A DNA stretch of 40,872 bases from an uncultured Clostridia bacterium (GTDB lineage: Bacteria; Bacillota; Clostridia; Christensenellales; Borkfalkiaceae): assembly GCA_947632015.1 (NCBI GenBank), contig CANRNP010000011.1, positions 1-40,872 on the forward strand, given 5' to 3'. The first letter of the stretch is position 1. Every line of letters starts with the position of its first letter. The position numbers and the translations under genes are program-made. Positions 31,941 through 40,822 of the stretch are shown here, one piece after another. Below the pieces are notes generated by a model that worked only from the letters and a program-made list of their open reading frames with translations, made no database searches and was not told where the DNA came from.

Positions 31941-34685
31941 ATGTTAAAACTTTCCGGGATCAAAAAAGATTATAAAGTCGCGGACGGCTACGTTCACGCA
32001 TTGAAGGGGATCGATCTCGAATTCCGTAAAAACGAATTCGTCTGCATCCTCGGTCAGTCGGGTTGCGGAAAAACGACCCTTCTCAACGTGATCGGCGGGC
32101 TCGACCACTATACCGAAGGCGACCTCATCATACAGGGAAAATCCACGAAGGATTTCAAAGACAGAGACTGGGACGTGTACCGCAACCACCGGATCGGGTT
32201 CATCTTCCAGACCTATAACCTCATTCCCCACCAAACGGTTTTGGGGAACGTGGAGATCGCCCTCACCATCGCGGGCATTTCCCGCGAAGAGCGGCGCGAG
32301 CGGGCAAAGCGGGCGCTCGAACGGGTTGGGCTCGGCTCCGAGCTCAACAAGCGCCCCAACCAGCTTTCGGGCGGACAGATGCAGCGCGTCGCCATCGCCC
32401 GCGCCCTCGTCAACAATCCCGACATTTTGCTCGCCGATGAGCCGACGGGCGCGCTCGACAGCAAGACGAGCGTGGAGGTGATGGACCTCATCAAGGAGAT
32501 CGCGGGCGAACGGCTCGTGATCATGGTGACGCACAACCCCGAACTCGCCGAAAAGTATGCGAGCCGTATCGTGCGGCTCAAAGACGGGCTCGTGGAGGAC
32601 GATTCCGACCCCTATACCGCCGAGGCGGAGGAGGAGCTGTGGGACGTCGACCGCGAGGCGGAAACGGTAAAGAGCAAGAAAAAAGAGGGGAAGAAGGCGC
32701 GCGCAAAGATGAGTTTTCTCACCTCGCTCGCCCTTTCGGCGCGGAATCTGCTCACCAAAAAGGGAAGAACGATTTTAACGTCGGTTGCGGGGAGCATCGG
32801 CATCATCAGCGTATGCCTCGTGCTCGCCCTTTCGAGCGGCTTCAACAACTATATCAAAAAGACGGAAGAGGATATGCTCTCCTACTATCCCGTGCAGATC
32901 ACCGAGAACACCTTCGATATGACCGCCATCATGACCTCCATGCAGGCGTTTCAGGACTTCGGGGACTTCTCCCAGATGGACGATAAGGTGTACGTCAACT
33001 CCTTTCTTTCGGGGATCGCAAAGAAGATCGCGGTGACGAACAACATCAGCGAAAAATATCTCGATTACATCGGCGATATTCCTTCCGACCTCGTGAACGC
33101 CGTCCAGTACGGCTACGGCACCTCCCTTTCCGACAATCTGTTTGCAAAGGCGGTCGTCGGCGGGGTGGAATACGATAACGAGGAGGGGCACCAGACCACC
33201 GAGATCTCGGAGCGTATCTCCTCGCTCTCCTCTTTGGAATCGTACTATCTCAACGAACTGCGCACCTATTCCGACGCCTTCGACAATCTGCTCTACATGG
33301 CGGATTATTTCGACGACATCTTGTTCAAAATGCCCGATACCGCGGACCCCGCGGCGGAAGGGTATGGCGATTTCGTCCTCTCGCAATACGATATTCTCGG
33401 CGGAAAGGACGCGCATTTCCCCAAAGACGAGACGGAAGTCGTCCTCGTCGTGGGCGAAAACAGCATGATCAGCGATATGACCCTCGCCCAGCTCGGCTTG
33501 CTTGACGAAAAAACCTTCATCAAGCCCTTCCTCGAAGGGAAGGACAGCGACGCTCCCACGAAGGTAAACACCATTCCCATCACCGACGAGCTCGACGGGG
33601 AGAACAACATCGTGGCGGAGGGGATCATCGGCAGGGAATTCACCCTCTTTTACAACGACGGCGTATATTCCGCGACCGGTCAGAGCCCCATGAGCGGCTA
33701 TCCGTTCCAGTATAACGGCGTCCGCGACAAACTCGCCGCGGAAGGGGACGAAGGGATCAATTTGAAGATCAGCGCCGTTCTGCGCCTCAAAGAGGGGTAC
33801 ACCTACGGCTGCCTTTCCGAAGGGCTCAACCTCACCGAGGCGACGGTCAACCGCTTTATCGAGAAGAACATGCAGTCCGCCATCGTGAAATGGATGAAGA
33901 GCGACGAGGCGCGGGTGCCGCAGATGATCGTCGATATGATGAAACAGTACGGTATGCTCGACGAACTGCCCGAAGCCTATCAGAATATCTCCTTCTACTT
34001 CTCGCCTTCCGCGCACCATACCAACAACGATTCCGACTTTTTCAGCGTCAGCCTTGGGGACGTTTCGGTGGGGCTCACCTATTCGCTCGACCGCACCCTC
34101 TGCCGTATGGGCGGCTCCGATGCGCCGAGCTCGATTGCGATCTATCCGAAGGATTTCGAGAGCAAGGAAGAGATCCTTTCCTATCTCGACGGCTGGAACG
34201 ATACGGTGGGGGAGGATGAGCAGATCACCTATACCGACACGGTGGGGCTTCTTATGGGCATGGTCCAGACGATGCTCAACGTCATCACCTATGTGCTCGT
34301 AGCCTTTACGGCGATTTCGCTCGTCGTCTCTTCGGTGATGATCGGCATCATCACCTACGTCTCGGTCGTCGAGCGCGTGAAGGAGATCGGCGTTTTGCGC
34401 TCCCTCGGCGCAAGGAAGCTGGACATCAAGAACCTCTTCAACGCGGAGACCTTCATCATCGGGCTCGGCGCGGGGCTCATCGGCGTGGCGGTCACTTACC
34501 TTCTCGAAATTCCCATCAACGCCATCATCTACGCGCTCTCCGGGATCGCGGGCATCGCGTCCCTCCCCATTCTTACCGCGGGGATCATGGTCGTCATCAG
34601 CGTGGCGCTCACCCTCATTTCGGGGCTCATCCCCGCTTCCGCCGCCGCCAAGAAAGACCCCGTCATTGCGCTCCGCACCGAATAA
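31941..34685 (+). CDS. ABC transporter, fused ATPase and FtsX/MacB-like permease
   Basis: 914 residues. ATPase at about 1-225: GQSGCGKTT (Walker A), [15 protein letters not shown] (signature), [12 protein letters not shown] (Walker B). A charged linker leads to the first membrane helix near 277-295, then a very large extracytoplasmic domain (about 300-760). Three FtsX helices follow near 770-800, 835-860 and 875-900, ending in [12 protein letters not shown], a typical FtsX/MacB C-terminus. Such exporters handle lipids, peptides or antimicrobials, often as resistance systems in Firmicutes. Cotranscribed with MarR. Confidence 0.92.
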   Translation: MLKLSGIKKDYKVADGYVHALKGIDLEFRKNEFVCILGQSGCGKTTLLNVIGGLDHYTEGDLIIQGKSTKDFKDRDWDVYRNHRIGFIFQTYNLIPHQTVLGNVEIALTIAGISREERRERAKRALERVGLGSELNKRPNQLSGGQMQRVAIARALVNNPDILLADEPTGALDSKTSVEVMDLIKEIAGERLVIMVTHNPELAEKYASRIVRLKDGLVEDDSDPYTAEAEEELWDVDREAETVKSKKKEGKKARAKMSFLTSLALSARNLLTKKGRTILTSVAGSIGIISVCLVLALSSGFNNYIKKTEEDMLSYYPVQITENTFDMTAIMTSMQAFQDFGDFSQMDDKVYVNSFLSGIAKKIAVTNNISEKYLDYIGDIPSDLVNAVQYGYGTSLSDNLFAKAVVGGVEYDNEEGHQTTEISERISSLSSLESYYLNELRTYSDAFDNLLYMADYFDDILFKMPDTADPAAEGYGDFVLSQYDILGGKDAHFPKDETEVVLVVGENSMISDMTLAQLGLLDEKTFIKPFLEGKDSDAPTKVNTIPITDELDGENNIVAEGIIGREFTLFYNDGVYSATGQSPMSGYPFQYNGVRDKLAAEGDEGINLKISAVLRLKEGYTYGCLSEGLNLTEATVNRFIEKNMQSAIVKWMKSDEARVPQMIVDMMKQYGMLDELPEAYQNISFYFSPSAHHTNNDSDFFSVSLGDVSVGLTYSLDRTLCRMGGSDAPSSIAIYPKDFESKEEILSYLDGWNDTVGEDEQITYTDTVGLLMGMVQTMLNVITYVLVAFTAISLVVSSVMIGIITYVSVVERVKEIGVLRSLGARKLDIKNLFNAETFIIGLGAGLIGVAVTYLLEIPINAIIYALSGIAGIASLPILTAGIMVVISVALTLISGLIPASAAAKKDPVIALRTE

Positions 34686-34737
34686 AAGAGGGGGCGATAG
34701 GGCATACTTTCTGCAAGAGCTTACGCGAGGTATGCTA

Positions 34738-34815
34738 ATGGCGAAAAAGAAAAAACTTCCGAAACTTACCGACGAAGAATACGAAGAATATTTGAGATCG
34801 CTGTTAATGAAATAA
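34738..34815 (+). CDS. Small basic/acidic protein of 25 residues
   Basis: MAKKKKLPKLTDEEYEEYLRSLLMK. GAGG at 34727-34730 is 7 bases from ATG 34738 (1 base from the in-frame ATG 34732). It ends next to a strong terminator. A basic head and an amphipathic helix suggest a real peptide. GCATAC (34702-34707) and GTATGC (34730-34735) could pair and cover the ribosome site. Not recognised. Confidence 0.5.
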   Translation: MAKKKKLPKLTDEEYEEYLRSLLMK

Positions 34816-34845
34816 AAAAATCGGGAGAGAACTCCCGATTTTTTT
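34816..34845 (+). terminator. Terminator after the ABC exporter and small ORF
   Basis: AAAAATCGGGAG (34816-34827), loop AGAA, CTCCCGATTTTT (34832-34843) with further T. Strong and bidirectional. Confidence 0.92.
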
Positions 34846-34849
34846 ATTT

Positions 34850-35248
34850 TGAACGGTACGCGGCACAGGATAAATAATGTCCTTTTGCCCCGCGCGCACG
34901 TTCAGCGGCGAAGTACCGAAGGCATTGACCGAAGCGGAGACAGCTCAATTTTATTCTTGCCCACCCCTTGAGGTGGAGCAGCGCCTTCTGCCAACGGTTG
35001 ATAACCGTTGGCGCGCTGTGACATGAGTGTCCCGCCTTTCTAATGTCCGTTCCTTAGGCGGCACGAGCCGTAGGCGAAGTAGCGCATTAGAAGCGCGAAC
35101 GGTGACCGAACGCGGGGTTCCACCCGCGTGAGAAGGATGGTACGCGCGAAGCGCGTGACGGAAGGGGTGTTGTAAAAAAACACCCCCTCAGTCGCCTGCT
35201 GCGACAGCTCCCCCTCAAGGAGTAGCCAAGATGCTTGCCGACCCTCTT
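34850..35248. repeat. Non-coding region of hairpin-forming repeats
   Basis: No gene seen. Contains GCCAACGGTT-GAT-AACCGTTGGC (34990-35012) with an outer AGCGC/GCGCT pairing, the repeat shared with 28071-28165 (35058-35083), GGGGTGTT/AACACCCC (35164-35186), and GTCGC-CTGCT-GCGAC (35191-35205). The 35181-35225 part resembles a repeat I associate with many uncultured Firmicutes assemblies. Confidence 0.6.
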
Positions 35249-35758
35249 TTAGGGAAAGTGGCGAACGGATTCTTTGCGTACGCCCAAAATGTGCAGTCCG
35301 CGCAAGACGGGGGCGCGGTAGGAGGCGAGGGGTTTCCCGAATGCGTCATAGGAGTGCGCCGCCACGAGAATTTCACCGCCGGAGATGCCGACGACGACGG
35401 GCGAATGATAGAACTCGCCCGTCGCTCTTCCGAGTTGGACAATGTCGCCGATCTCCAACTTGTCCGGCGAAACGACCGAGGCGTAGGGACCTTCCCCCTC
35501 GTTGTGCGCCAGAAATTCGTACAGATATTCCACCCCCGTCCAGGAAGCCGTTCTGTCGTTTGCGGTGCGGTAAAACCACCCGTAGACGGGGGTAAAATTC
35601 ATTACGCCCGCCCCCGCAAAGAGACACTGCGAGGCAAAGTTGGTGCAATCGCCGCCGATTGCGCTGAAATCAAAATAGGCGGGATTCCGCGAAAACGCCC
35701 AACGGCGGGCATAGGAGACCGCCTTTTCGCGGTCGTAGGAAAGGAGTTCGTATGCCAT
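35249..35758 (-). CDS. Putative amidase domain protein (Amidase_6 type)
   Basis: 169 residues from ATG 35758, starting MAYELLSYDREKAVSYARRWA. The YDREKAVSYARRWAFSRNPAYFDFSAIGGDCTNFASQCLFAGAG segment is the Amidase_6 signature with the probable catalytic Cys in GGDCTNFASQ, and EFYHSPVVVG carries the His. Family members are putative cell-wall or peptide amidases, frequent in spore formers. No signal peptide with this start; the frame runs further upstream, but that part overlaps yunB and is low-complexity. Another start is 35785. Divergent from yunB with 58 bases between. Confidence 0.8.
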   Translation of the reverse strand: MAYELLSYDREKAVSYARRWAFSRNPAYFDFSAIGGDCTNFASQCLFAGAGVMNFTPVYGWFYRTANDRTASWTGVEYLYEFLAHNEGEGPYASVVSPDKLEIGDIVQLGRATGEFYHSPVVVGISGGEILVAAHSYDAFGKPLASYRAPVLRGLHILGVRKESVRHFP

Positions 35759-35781
35759 GCTCCATTCTATGCCGCGGCGGC

Positions 35782-35810
35782 TCATATCGGTGCGGGACAA
35801 GGCATAAAAT
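35782..35810 (+). promoter_or_regulatory. Sigma-E-like sporulation promoter of yunB
   Basis: TCATATC (35782-35788), 14-base spacer, CATAAAAT (35803-35810), close to the Bacillus sigma-E pattern (CATATT then CATAnAnT). No sigma-A -35 is present. The start site would fall at about 35817. Confidence 0.6.
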
Positions 35811-35816
35811 AGGGGC

Positions 35817-36485
35817 GTGAAATATCGCCGCCCCAAAAACAAAGCGCGGCGGCGCGTCGTTCTGGCGCTCGCCGCGCTCTCCGTCGTTGCCTTTGCCGTC
35901 GCTCTGCATGCGAACATCACGCGGGTGCTCGTGTCCGTCGCGGAGGCTTCCATGCGCTCCGTCACGACGGTCGCCGTCAACGACGCGGTGTATTACACCC
36001 TCTCCGACCGCGTGCGCTACGAGGACCTCGTGGAAGTGCATTACGACGACGGCGGAAATATTACGGCGATCACCTCGAATTCCTTTCAGATCAACCGGAT
36101 CGCCCGCGATACGGCGTATATGTCGCAGGAAAATCTGCAAAAGATGAGCGCGGACGGCGTGGAAGTGCCCCTCGGCGCCTTTACGGGGATCGAGGCGCTG
36201 GCGGGCTTCGGTCCGCATATCCGCATGAAGATCATTCCCATCTCAAACGTCGAGTGCCGCTTCGCTTCGACCTTCGAGGAGGCGGGGATCAACCAGACGA
36301 AGCATTCCGTCTATCTCGAAATCATCGCCGACATTTCGATCATCATGCCTTCGGGTACCCGCAACTTCGCCTCGCTCACCGAGGTACTCATCTGCGAGAG
36401 CGTGCTCCTCGGCAAGGTGCCTGAGGCGTATTTGCAGTCGGACATCTTCGGAAACGGTTACGATCTGGCGCCTAAAAAGCAGTAG
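35817..36485 (+). CDS. yunB: Sporulation protein YunB
   Basis: 222 residues. A basic N-terminus (KYRRPKNKARRR), one membrane helix (VVLALAALSVVAFAVALHANI), then the YunB domain: LSDRVRYEDLVEVHYDDGGNITAITSNSFQINRIARDT, VPLGAFTGIEALAGFGPHIRMKIIP and FASTFEEAGINQTKHSVYLEI. YunB is made in the mother cell under sigma-E in Bacillus and is needed for proper spore formation. The start is GTG at 35817. The 3' end overlaps convergent murG by 14 bases. Confidence 0.88.
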   Translation: MKYRRPKNKARRRVVLALAALSVVAFAVALHANITRVLVSVAEASMRSVTTVAVNDAVYYTLSDRVRYEDLVEVHYDDGGNITAITSNSFQINRIARDTAYMSQENLQKMSADGVEVPLGAFTGIEALAGFGPHIRMKIIPISNVECRFASTFEEAGINQTKHSVYLEIIADISIIMPSGTRNFASLTEVLICESVLLGKVPEAYLQSDIFGNGYDLAPKKQ

Positions 36486-37509
36486 CGGGGAAGTCTTTGA
36501 TGAGATCGATCGCGGCGGGCGTGCCGTTTGCAACGTCGCATGCCGAGAGCGAAAACCGAAGCATTTCGTCCTTCAAGAGGGCGTTGAGCGCAGAGGGAAG
36601 GGCGGAGAGCTCGCTCTCTCTCAGGATCCTGCACAGCCCCCGCTTTTCGAAGTAGAGGGCGTTTTGGAGCTGGTCTCCGCGGGAGCCTCTTTCGAGAGGG
36701 ACGAAGAGGGCGGGCTTTTTGAGGGCTAATACCTCGAACACCGTATTGCTCCCCGCGCGGCAGAGCACGCAGTCGCAGGCGGCGTAGGCGCTCCCCATAT
36801 CGCTTTCGTATTCCCTGCGCACATAGCCGCTCCGGAGCGCCTCCTGTTCCTCCTTTCCCGCAAGGTGCAAGATCTGCCACCGTTTCAGAAGGACGGGCAA
36901 ATTTTTGACGACCGCCTCGTTGATCGCCCTGCTCCCGCTTCCGCCGCCGAGCACGAGAAGAACGGGCTTTTCGTCCGAAAGGGAGTACTTCTTTCTCGCG
37001 CGCTGACGGTCGGAACGGAAGAGCTCTTTGCGCATGGGAGAGCCGATATACTTCCCGTTCGGGAAGAGGTTCGCCGTTTCGGGGAAGGAAGTGAGCACAT
37101 AGGCGCATTTTTTTGCCGAAAGTTTTGTGGCAAGCCCCGGAGTTAAGTCGCTCTCATGGGCGATCACGGGGATATGCGCGCGGTACGCCGCCCAGACCGC
37201 GGGATAGCTCGCAAATCCGCCTTTGGAAAAGACGAGGTCGGGCTTTTCGGTCCGGACGATCTCCAACGCCGCCCGCTCCGCCCTGCGCAGGCGGAAGGGG
37301 ATCTTGAAGTTCTCGAAGGTGAACGACCGCACGAGTTTGGGGCAATCGACTTCGAAAAAGGGATAACCCGCCTCCGTGACGAGCCGCTTTTCGATACCGC
37401 CCGTCCCCATATAGGCGAGCTTGTGTGAAAATTTGAGTTCGTTCATGATGGCGAGATTCGGCACGACGTGCCCTGCGCTCCCGCCGCCGCAAAAGAGAAG
37501 ATATTTCAT
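36472..37509 (-). CDS. murG: MurG, UDP-GlcNAc:undecaprenyl-PP-MurNAc-pentapeptide transferase
   Basis: 345 residues. The GGGSAGHVVPNLAI glycine loop, FSKGGFASYPAVWAA, AHESDLTPGLATKL, LLVLGGGSGSRAINEAV and CRAGSNTVFEVLALKKPALFVPLERGSRGDQLQNA are in order and match MurG. It adds GlcNAc to lipid I to form lipid II on the inner face of the membrane. It stands outside a division and cell wall cluster here. The start at 37509 has AGAAGGG, which is part of a hairpin (37515-37541). Confidence 0.93.
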   Translation of the reverse strand: MKYLLFCGGGSAGHVVPNLAIMNELKFSHKLAYMGTGGIEKRLVTEAGYPFFEVDCPKLVRSFTFENFKIPFRLRRAERAALEIVRTEKPDLVFSKGGFASYPAVWAAYRAHIPVIAHESDLTPGLATKLSAKKCAYVLTSFPETANLFPNGKYIGSPMRKELFRSDRQRARKKYSLSDEKPVLLVLGGGSGSRAINEAVVKNLPVLLKRWQILHLAGKEEQEALRSGYVRREYESDMGSAYAACDCVLCRAGSNTVFEVLALKKPALFVPLERGSRGDQLQNALYFEKRGLCRILRESELSALPSALNALLKDEMLRFSLSACDVANGTPAAIDLIKDFPATAF

Positions 37510-37514
37510 AAAAA

Positions 37515-37541
37515 CCCTTCTTACAGTATATGCAAGAAGGG
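37515..37541 (-). promoter_or_regulatory. Hairpin covering the murG ribosome binding site
   Basis: On the minus strand CCCTTCTT (37541-37534), 11-base loop, AAGAAGGG (37522-37515), TTTTT-less spacer TTTT and then ATG. The 3' arm is the Shine-Dalgarno sequence, and stem plus T run also resembles a terminator between the WYL gene and murG. Confidence 0.6.
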
Positions 37542-37548
37542 CGGATTC

Positions 37549-38484
37549 TTATGTACTTTCCCGCCGGTAACCTTCGGCAATGCGCTCCGCCTCGCCCGCG
37601 ATCCGCTCTGCAAGAGAGGCGGGGGAGAGAACTTTGAGCCCGGAGCCCGCGGAGAGGATCTTTCCGATGAGCGATTCGTCGTCGGGAAGGGTGACTTCCG
37701 CAAAACAGCGCCCGTTTTGCCGCGTGATGTTTTCCACCCCAAGCCATTCTTCCGCAAAGGGGAGCGCCTCGGACGAGATCTCAAAACGCGCTTCGACGGA
37801 CTTTTCCCCTTCATGCCAGAACTTCAAAGGGACGTCCTCCCGCTTGAAGGGGACGCGCTCGAACCGTTCGCCCGTCTTTAACACGGTGCGGATGCGTCCG
37901 AGCTTAAAGAGGCGGAAGGCGTTGCGGGTCGTGCAAAAGGCGTAAACATACCAGATATTCTGCTTATACACGAGCAGATGGGGCAGGATGCGCCGCTGGG
38001 TGTGCTCCCCCTCGCGGGAATAATAGTCGATGTCGAGCGGTTCGCGCTCCTCGATGGCGCGCTCGATGAGGGAGAGCTTTTCCGAGAACCGATGCTCGTC
38101 CCCCCAACTTCCGCTGTCCACGAGGATGTTGCCCGAAAGGGTGAGGTCGAATTTTTCCGATTTCATCTGCGCCGTCATCTTGCGTATGGCGGATTCGAGC
38201 GCGGGATCGGAGAGCTGTCCGTTCATGGCAAGCATCGCTTCGATCGCGCGGGAATATTCCTCCTTGGTCATCAGCCCTTTGGGGAGTTTGAATGCGTCGG
38301 AAATGTAGATCCCCCCGTTTTGCCCGCGGGCAATGTCGATGGGGATCCCCGCAACGGTCATCTCGTCCACATAGCGGTAGATAGAGCGGACGGAGACGTC
38401 GTATTTTCCCGCCAGCTCTCCCGCGCTCACTTTGCGGCGCGCCAGAAGGGTAAACAGAATGCCGATCATGATCTGATACTTCAT
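37549..38484 (-). CDS. WYL-domain transcriptional regulator (HTH + WYL + WCX)
   Basis: 311 residues. An N-terminal winged helix (FTLLARRKVSAGELAGKYDVSVRSIYRYVDEMTVAGIPIDIARGQNGGIYI), then the WYL domain (IDYYSREGEHTQRRILPHLLVYKQNIWYVYAFCTTRNAFRLFKLGRI), and a C-terminal WCX-like region. Such regulators sense nucleic acid or nucleotide ligands and often respond to DNA damage or phage. GGAGAAATTTT precedes the ATG. A dyad at its promoter suggests self-control. It is 39 bases upstream of murG on the same strand. Confidence 0.9.
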   Translation of the reverse strand: MKYQIMIGILFTLLARRKVSAGELAGKYDVSVRSIYRYVDEMTVAGIPIDIARGQNGGIYISDAFKLPKGLMTKEEYSRAIEAMLAMNGQLSDPALESAIRKMTAQMKSEKFDLTLSGNILVDSGSWGDEHRFSEKLSLIERAIEEREPLDIDYYSREGEHTQRRILPHLLVYKQNIWYVYAFCTTRNAFRLFKLGRIRTVLKTGERFERVPFKREDVPLKFWHEGEKSVEARFEISSEALPFAEEWLGVENITRQNGRCFAEVTLPDDESLIGKILSAGSGLKVLSPASLAERIAGEAERIAEGYRREST

Positions 38485-38520
38485 AAAATTTCTCCGAAAT
38501 TCTTTCTTTTTCCCGAAAAT

Positions 38521-38549
38521 ATTTTAGCAAATATGACAATACATGTCAA
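38521..38549 (-). promoter_or_regulatory. Promoter of the WYL regulator
   Basis: On the minus strand TTGACA (38549-38544), 17 bases, TAAAAT (38526-38521). Confidence 0.85.
38534..38548. promoter_or_regulatory. Dyad in the WYL promoter
   Basis: TGACA-ATACA-TGTCA, an inverted repeat covering the -35 box and spacer; candidate operator. Confidence 0.45.
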
Positions 38550-38583
38550 GTATCGTGGATATAATTTTCTTTGAGGAAAGAAA

Positions 38584-38787
38584 ATGAGCGAAAGAGAGAT
38601 CGAAATGTTTTTGGAGAGGGCGAGAAAAGCGGCGCGGGAGCGGCGCAACGCCGAATTGCGCGCGCGGCTTGCCGCGCGCACCGAAAAAGGACTGCTCGTT
38701 CTCCGCGCGTCCTGCGGGCTCAACGTGGAGGAGCGGCGAAAGGCGCAAACCGCACAAAAAATTCCCTTCGGTGTGCTTTTTTATTGA
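38584..38787 (+). CDS. Small Arg-rich helical protein, 67 residues
   Basis: Begins [28 protein letters not shown] precedes the ATG at a good distance, and TATAAT is at 38560-38565, but no matching -35. The product is rich in Arg and Ala with predicted helix and no known domain. It ends within the tyrS promoter, so it is a separate unit. The longer frame at 38571-40034 here is not coding. Moderate support only. Confidence 0.45.
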   Translation: MSEREIEMFLERARKAARERRNAELRARLAARTEKGLLVLRASCGLNVEERRKAQTAQKIPFGVLFY

Positions 38788-38812
38788 CAAATTCCGCACA
38801 GCCGTGTAAAAT
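38784..38812 (+). promoter_or_regulatory. Promoter of tyrS
   Basis: TTGACA (38784-38789), 17 bases, TAAAAT (38807-38812), 28 bases from the ATG at 38841. There is no room for a T-box leader. Confidence 0.87.
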
Positions 38813-38840
38813 AATGGCAATCTATCAGCGGGAGTTTTTT

Positions 38841-40034
38841 ATGCAAAACGTCATGGACACCCTGCGCGCGCGGGGATTTATCAAGCAGACCGTCTACGAA
38901 GAGGAGCTCTACGAGCTCTTGGGCAAGGAGAGCGTTCCCTTCTATATCGGGTTCGACCCGACAGCGGATTCTCTGCATGTCGGGCATTTTATGCAACTCG
39001 TTGCCATGCGCCATATGCAGCTTGCGGGGCACAAGCCCATCATTTTGATCGGGGGCGGCACCGCGATGGTGGGGGACCCTTCGGGCAGAACGGACATGCG
39101 TTCGATGATGACGAAGGAGACCATCGCCTATCACGTGGAGTGCTTCAAAAAGCAGATGGCGCGCTTTATCTCCTTCGAAGGCGAGAACGGCGCGATCGTC
39201 GTCAACAATGCCGACTGGCTTTTGTGGCTCAATTATATCGACTTTCTGCGGGACATCGGCGTGCATTTCTCCGTCAATAAAATGCTCACGGCGGAATGCT
39301 TCAAGGCGCGCATGGAGCGGGGACTTTCCTTCCTCGAATTCAACTACATGCTCATGCAGGCGTACGACTTCCTCGTTCTGCACCAAAAATACGGCTGTTC
39401 GCTCGAACTCGGCGGCGACGACCAGTGGAGCAACATTTTGGCGGGCGCGGACCTCATCCGCAGAAAGGAGCGGAAACCCGCCTTCGCGATGACCTTCCAG
39501 CTCCTCACCACGAGCGAGGGCAAGAAGATGGGCAAGACGCAAAAAGGCGCCGTTTGGCTCGACGAAAACAAGACGAGCCCCTACGAATTCTATCAATACT
39601 GGCGGAACACGGCGGACGACGACGTGGAAAAGTGCTTCTGCCTGTTGACCTTCGTCCCGCTCGATGAGATCAAGGAACTCTGCCGTTACCGCGACGAGCG
39701 CATGAACGCCGCAAAGGAGCGGCTCGCCTTCGAGCTCACCCAAATGGTGCACGGCAAAGACGCCGCGGAACTTGCACGTTCGCAGGCGCGCGCCGCCTTC
39801 GGCGGCGAGGGGGAGATGCCCGAAAAGGAGATCCCGGCAGATACTTCGACCCTTCTCGGCGCGCTCGTTGCGACGGGGCTGTGCAAGAGCAACGGCGAGG
39901 CGCGGCGGCTCGTGGAGCAGGGCGGCGTTTCCGTCGGCGACGTGAAGGCGACGGACGCAAATATGCCTCTTCCCGCGGGGGAATTTATTCTCCACAAGGG
40001 AAAGAAGGTGCACGTCAGGGTCGTGCGCAAGTAA
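38841..40034 (+). CDS. tyrS: Tyrosyl-tRNA synthetase
   Basis: 397 residues. Class I signature HVGH at 46-49 in [17 protein letters not shown], the tyrosine-binding [27 protein letters not shown], the KMSKS-equivalent KKMGKT and a C-terminal S4 domain ([20 protein letters not shown]). It attaches tyrosine to tRNA-Tyr. The frame is open to 38571, but ATG 38841 has CGGGAG and starts the family N-terminus. YigZ follows with no gap. Confidence 0.96.
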   Translation: MQNVMDTLRARGFIKQTVYEEELYELLGKESVPFYIGFDPTADSLHVGHFMQLVAMRHMQLAGHKPIILIGGGTAMVGDPSGRTDMRSMMTKETIAYHVECFKKQMARFISFEGENGAIVVNNADWLLWLNYIDFLRDIGVHFSVNKMLTAECFKARMERGLSFLEFNYMLMQAYDFLVLHQKYGCSLELGGDDQWSNILAGADLIRRKERKPAFAMTFQLLTTSEGKKMGKTQKGAVWLDENKTSPYEFYQYWRNTADDDVEKCFCLLTFVPLDEIKELCRYRDERMNAAKERLAFELTQMVHGKDAAELARSQARAAFGGEGEMPEKEIPADTSTLLGALVATGLCKSNGEARRLVEQGGVSVGDVKATDANMPLPAGEFILHKGKKVHVRVVRK

Positions 40035-40649
40035 ATGGAATATAAAAGCGTCGTCGGGGAGACCGTCACCGAAAAAATTATTGAAAAGAGCAGGTTCTTG
40101 ACCTACGTTTCGCACGCGGAGGGGGAGGAAGAAGCAAAAGCCTTTCTTGCCCGTATCCGCGCGCTTCATCCCGCGGCGACCCACGTCTGCTACGGCTATA
40201 TCGCCGATAAGATCGGCAACGAACAGCGCTTTTCGGACGACGGAGAGCCGCAGGGAACGGCGGGTCTGCCCATTTTGGGAGTAATCAAGGCGCAGGAGCT
40301 CAGAGAGACGGCGATCGCCGTCGTGCGCTATTTCGGCGGGATCAAGCTCGGCGCGGGCGGGCTCACGCGGGCGTACGCGGGTGGCGCCGCCGAGGGCGTG
40401 GAAAAAGCCGAAAAGCGGGTGTACACGACGGGCGTGGAACTTTCGCTCGAAGTGGATTATCCCGACGTGAACGCCGCAATGCGTTTTTTGGAAGGGGAGA
40501 TCGTCCTTTTAAGGGAATTTTCCGACAAGGCGCGCTTCACCGTAATGGTGAAGGAGAGCGCGGAAGAAGAGTTTACCGCCCGCGCGCGGGACTTTTTCAA
40601 CGGAAAAGTGACCGTTTCCGCAGGGAAGAGGGAATTTTATCCGTTTTAA
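40035..40649 (+). CDS. YigZ family protein (UPF0029/IMPACT)
   Basis: 204 residues. The UPF0029 core is complete: KSRFLTYVSHAEGEEEAKAFLARIRALHPAATHVCYGY, SDDGEPQGTAGLPILGVI and AIAVVRYFGGIKLGAGGLTRAYAGGAAEG, followed by the small C-terminal DUF1949 domain. Family members are relatives of eukaryotic IMPACT, with a role linked to translation or stress that is not firmly known in bacteria. The ATG follows the tyrS stop directly. Confidence 0.93.
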   Translation: MEYKSVVGETVTEKIIEKSRFLTYVSHAEGEEEAKAFLARIRALHPAATHVCYGYIADKIGNEQRFSDDGEPQGTAGLPILGVIKAQELRETAIAVVRYFGGIKLGAGGLTRAYAGGAAEGVEKAEKRVYTTGVELSLEVDYPDVNAAMRFLEGEIVLLREFSDKARFTVMVKESAEEEFTARARDFFNGKVTVSAGKREFYPF

Positions 40650-40652
40650 GTT

Positions 40653-40770
40653 CACGGCGTTTCTTTGCTCGCTTCGCTCGAAAATAAACGCCGTGAGGAA
40701 ATTAACGAGTATGTCTTAACTCGCTTGTCCTCTCATTCGTTTCATCGGACAAGAAGCCGAAAGGATTCGG
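40653..40770 (+). repeat. Structured intergenic element, copy 2
   Basis: Hairpin 1: CACGGCGTTT (40653-40662) with AAACGCCGTG (40686-40695), loop containing GCTCGCTTCGCTCG. It is followed by GAGGAAA and a small CGAGT/ACTCG hairpin (40706-40722). Hairpin 2: TTGTCC (40725-40730) with GGACAA (40747-40752). Hairpin 3: CCGAA (40757-40761), AGGA, TTCGG (40766-40770). Same order as in 27904-28019, with different but paired stem sequences. Starts four bases after the YigZ stop. Confidence 0.75.
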
Positions 40771-40781
40771 CAAATTGAGGC

Positions 40782-40822
40782 GCCTTAGGCGGAAATGAAT
40801 TCCGCCTAAGGCAAGAAAATTT
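40782..40822 (+). terminator. Strong hairpin at the right edge
   Basis: A 13-bp perfect stem (40782-40794 with 40800-40812), loop ATGAA, followed at a distance by AATTTT. Likely terminator; nothing else is recognised to the end of the window. Confidence 0.6.

Noticed and set aside
38571-38840. Extended N-terminus for TyrRS
   Set aside because: It would include the tyrS promoter and a low-complexity segment; ATG 38841 has a ribosome site and the family start.
38813-38840. T-box leader of tyrS
   Set aside because: The promoter leaves a leader of under 30 bases, with no room for a T-box.
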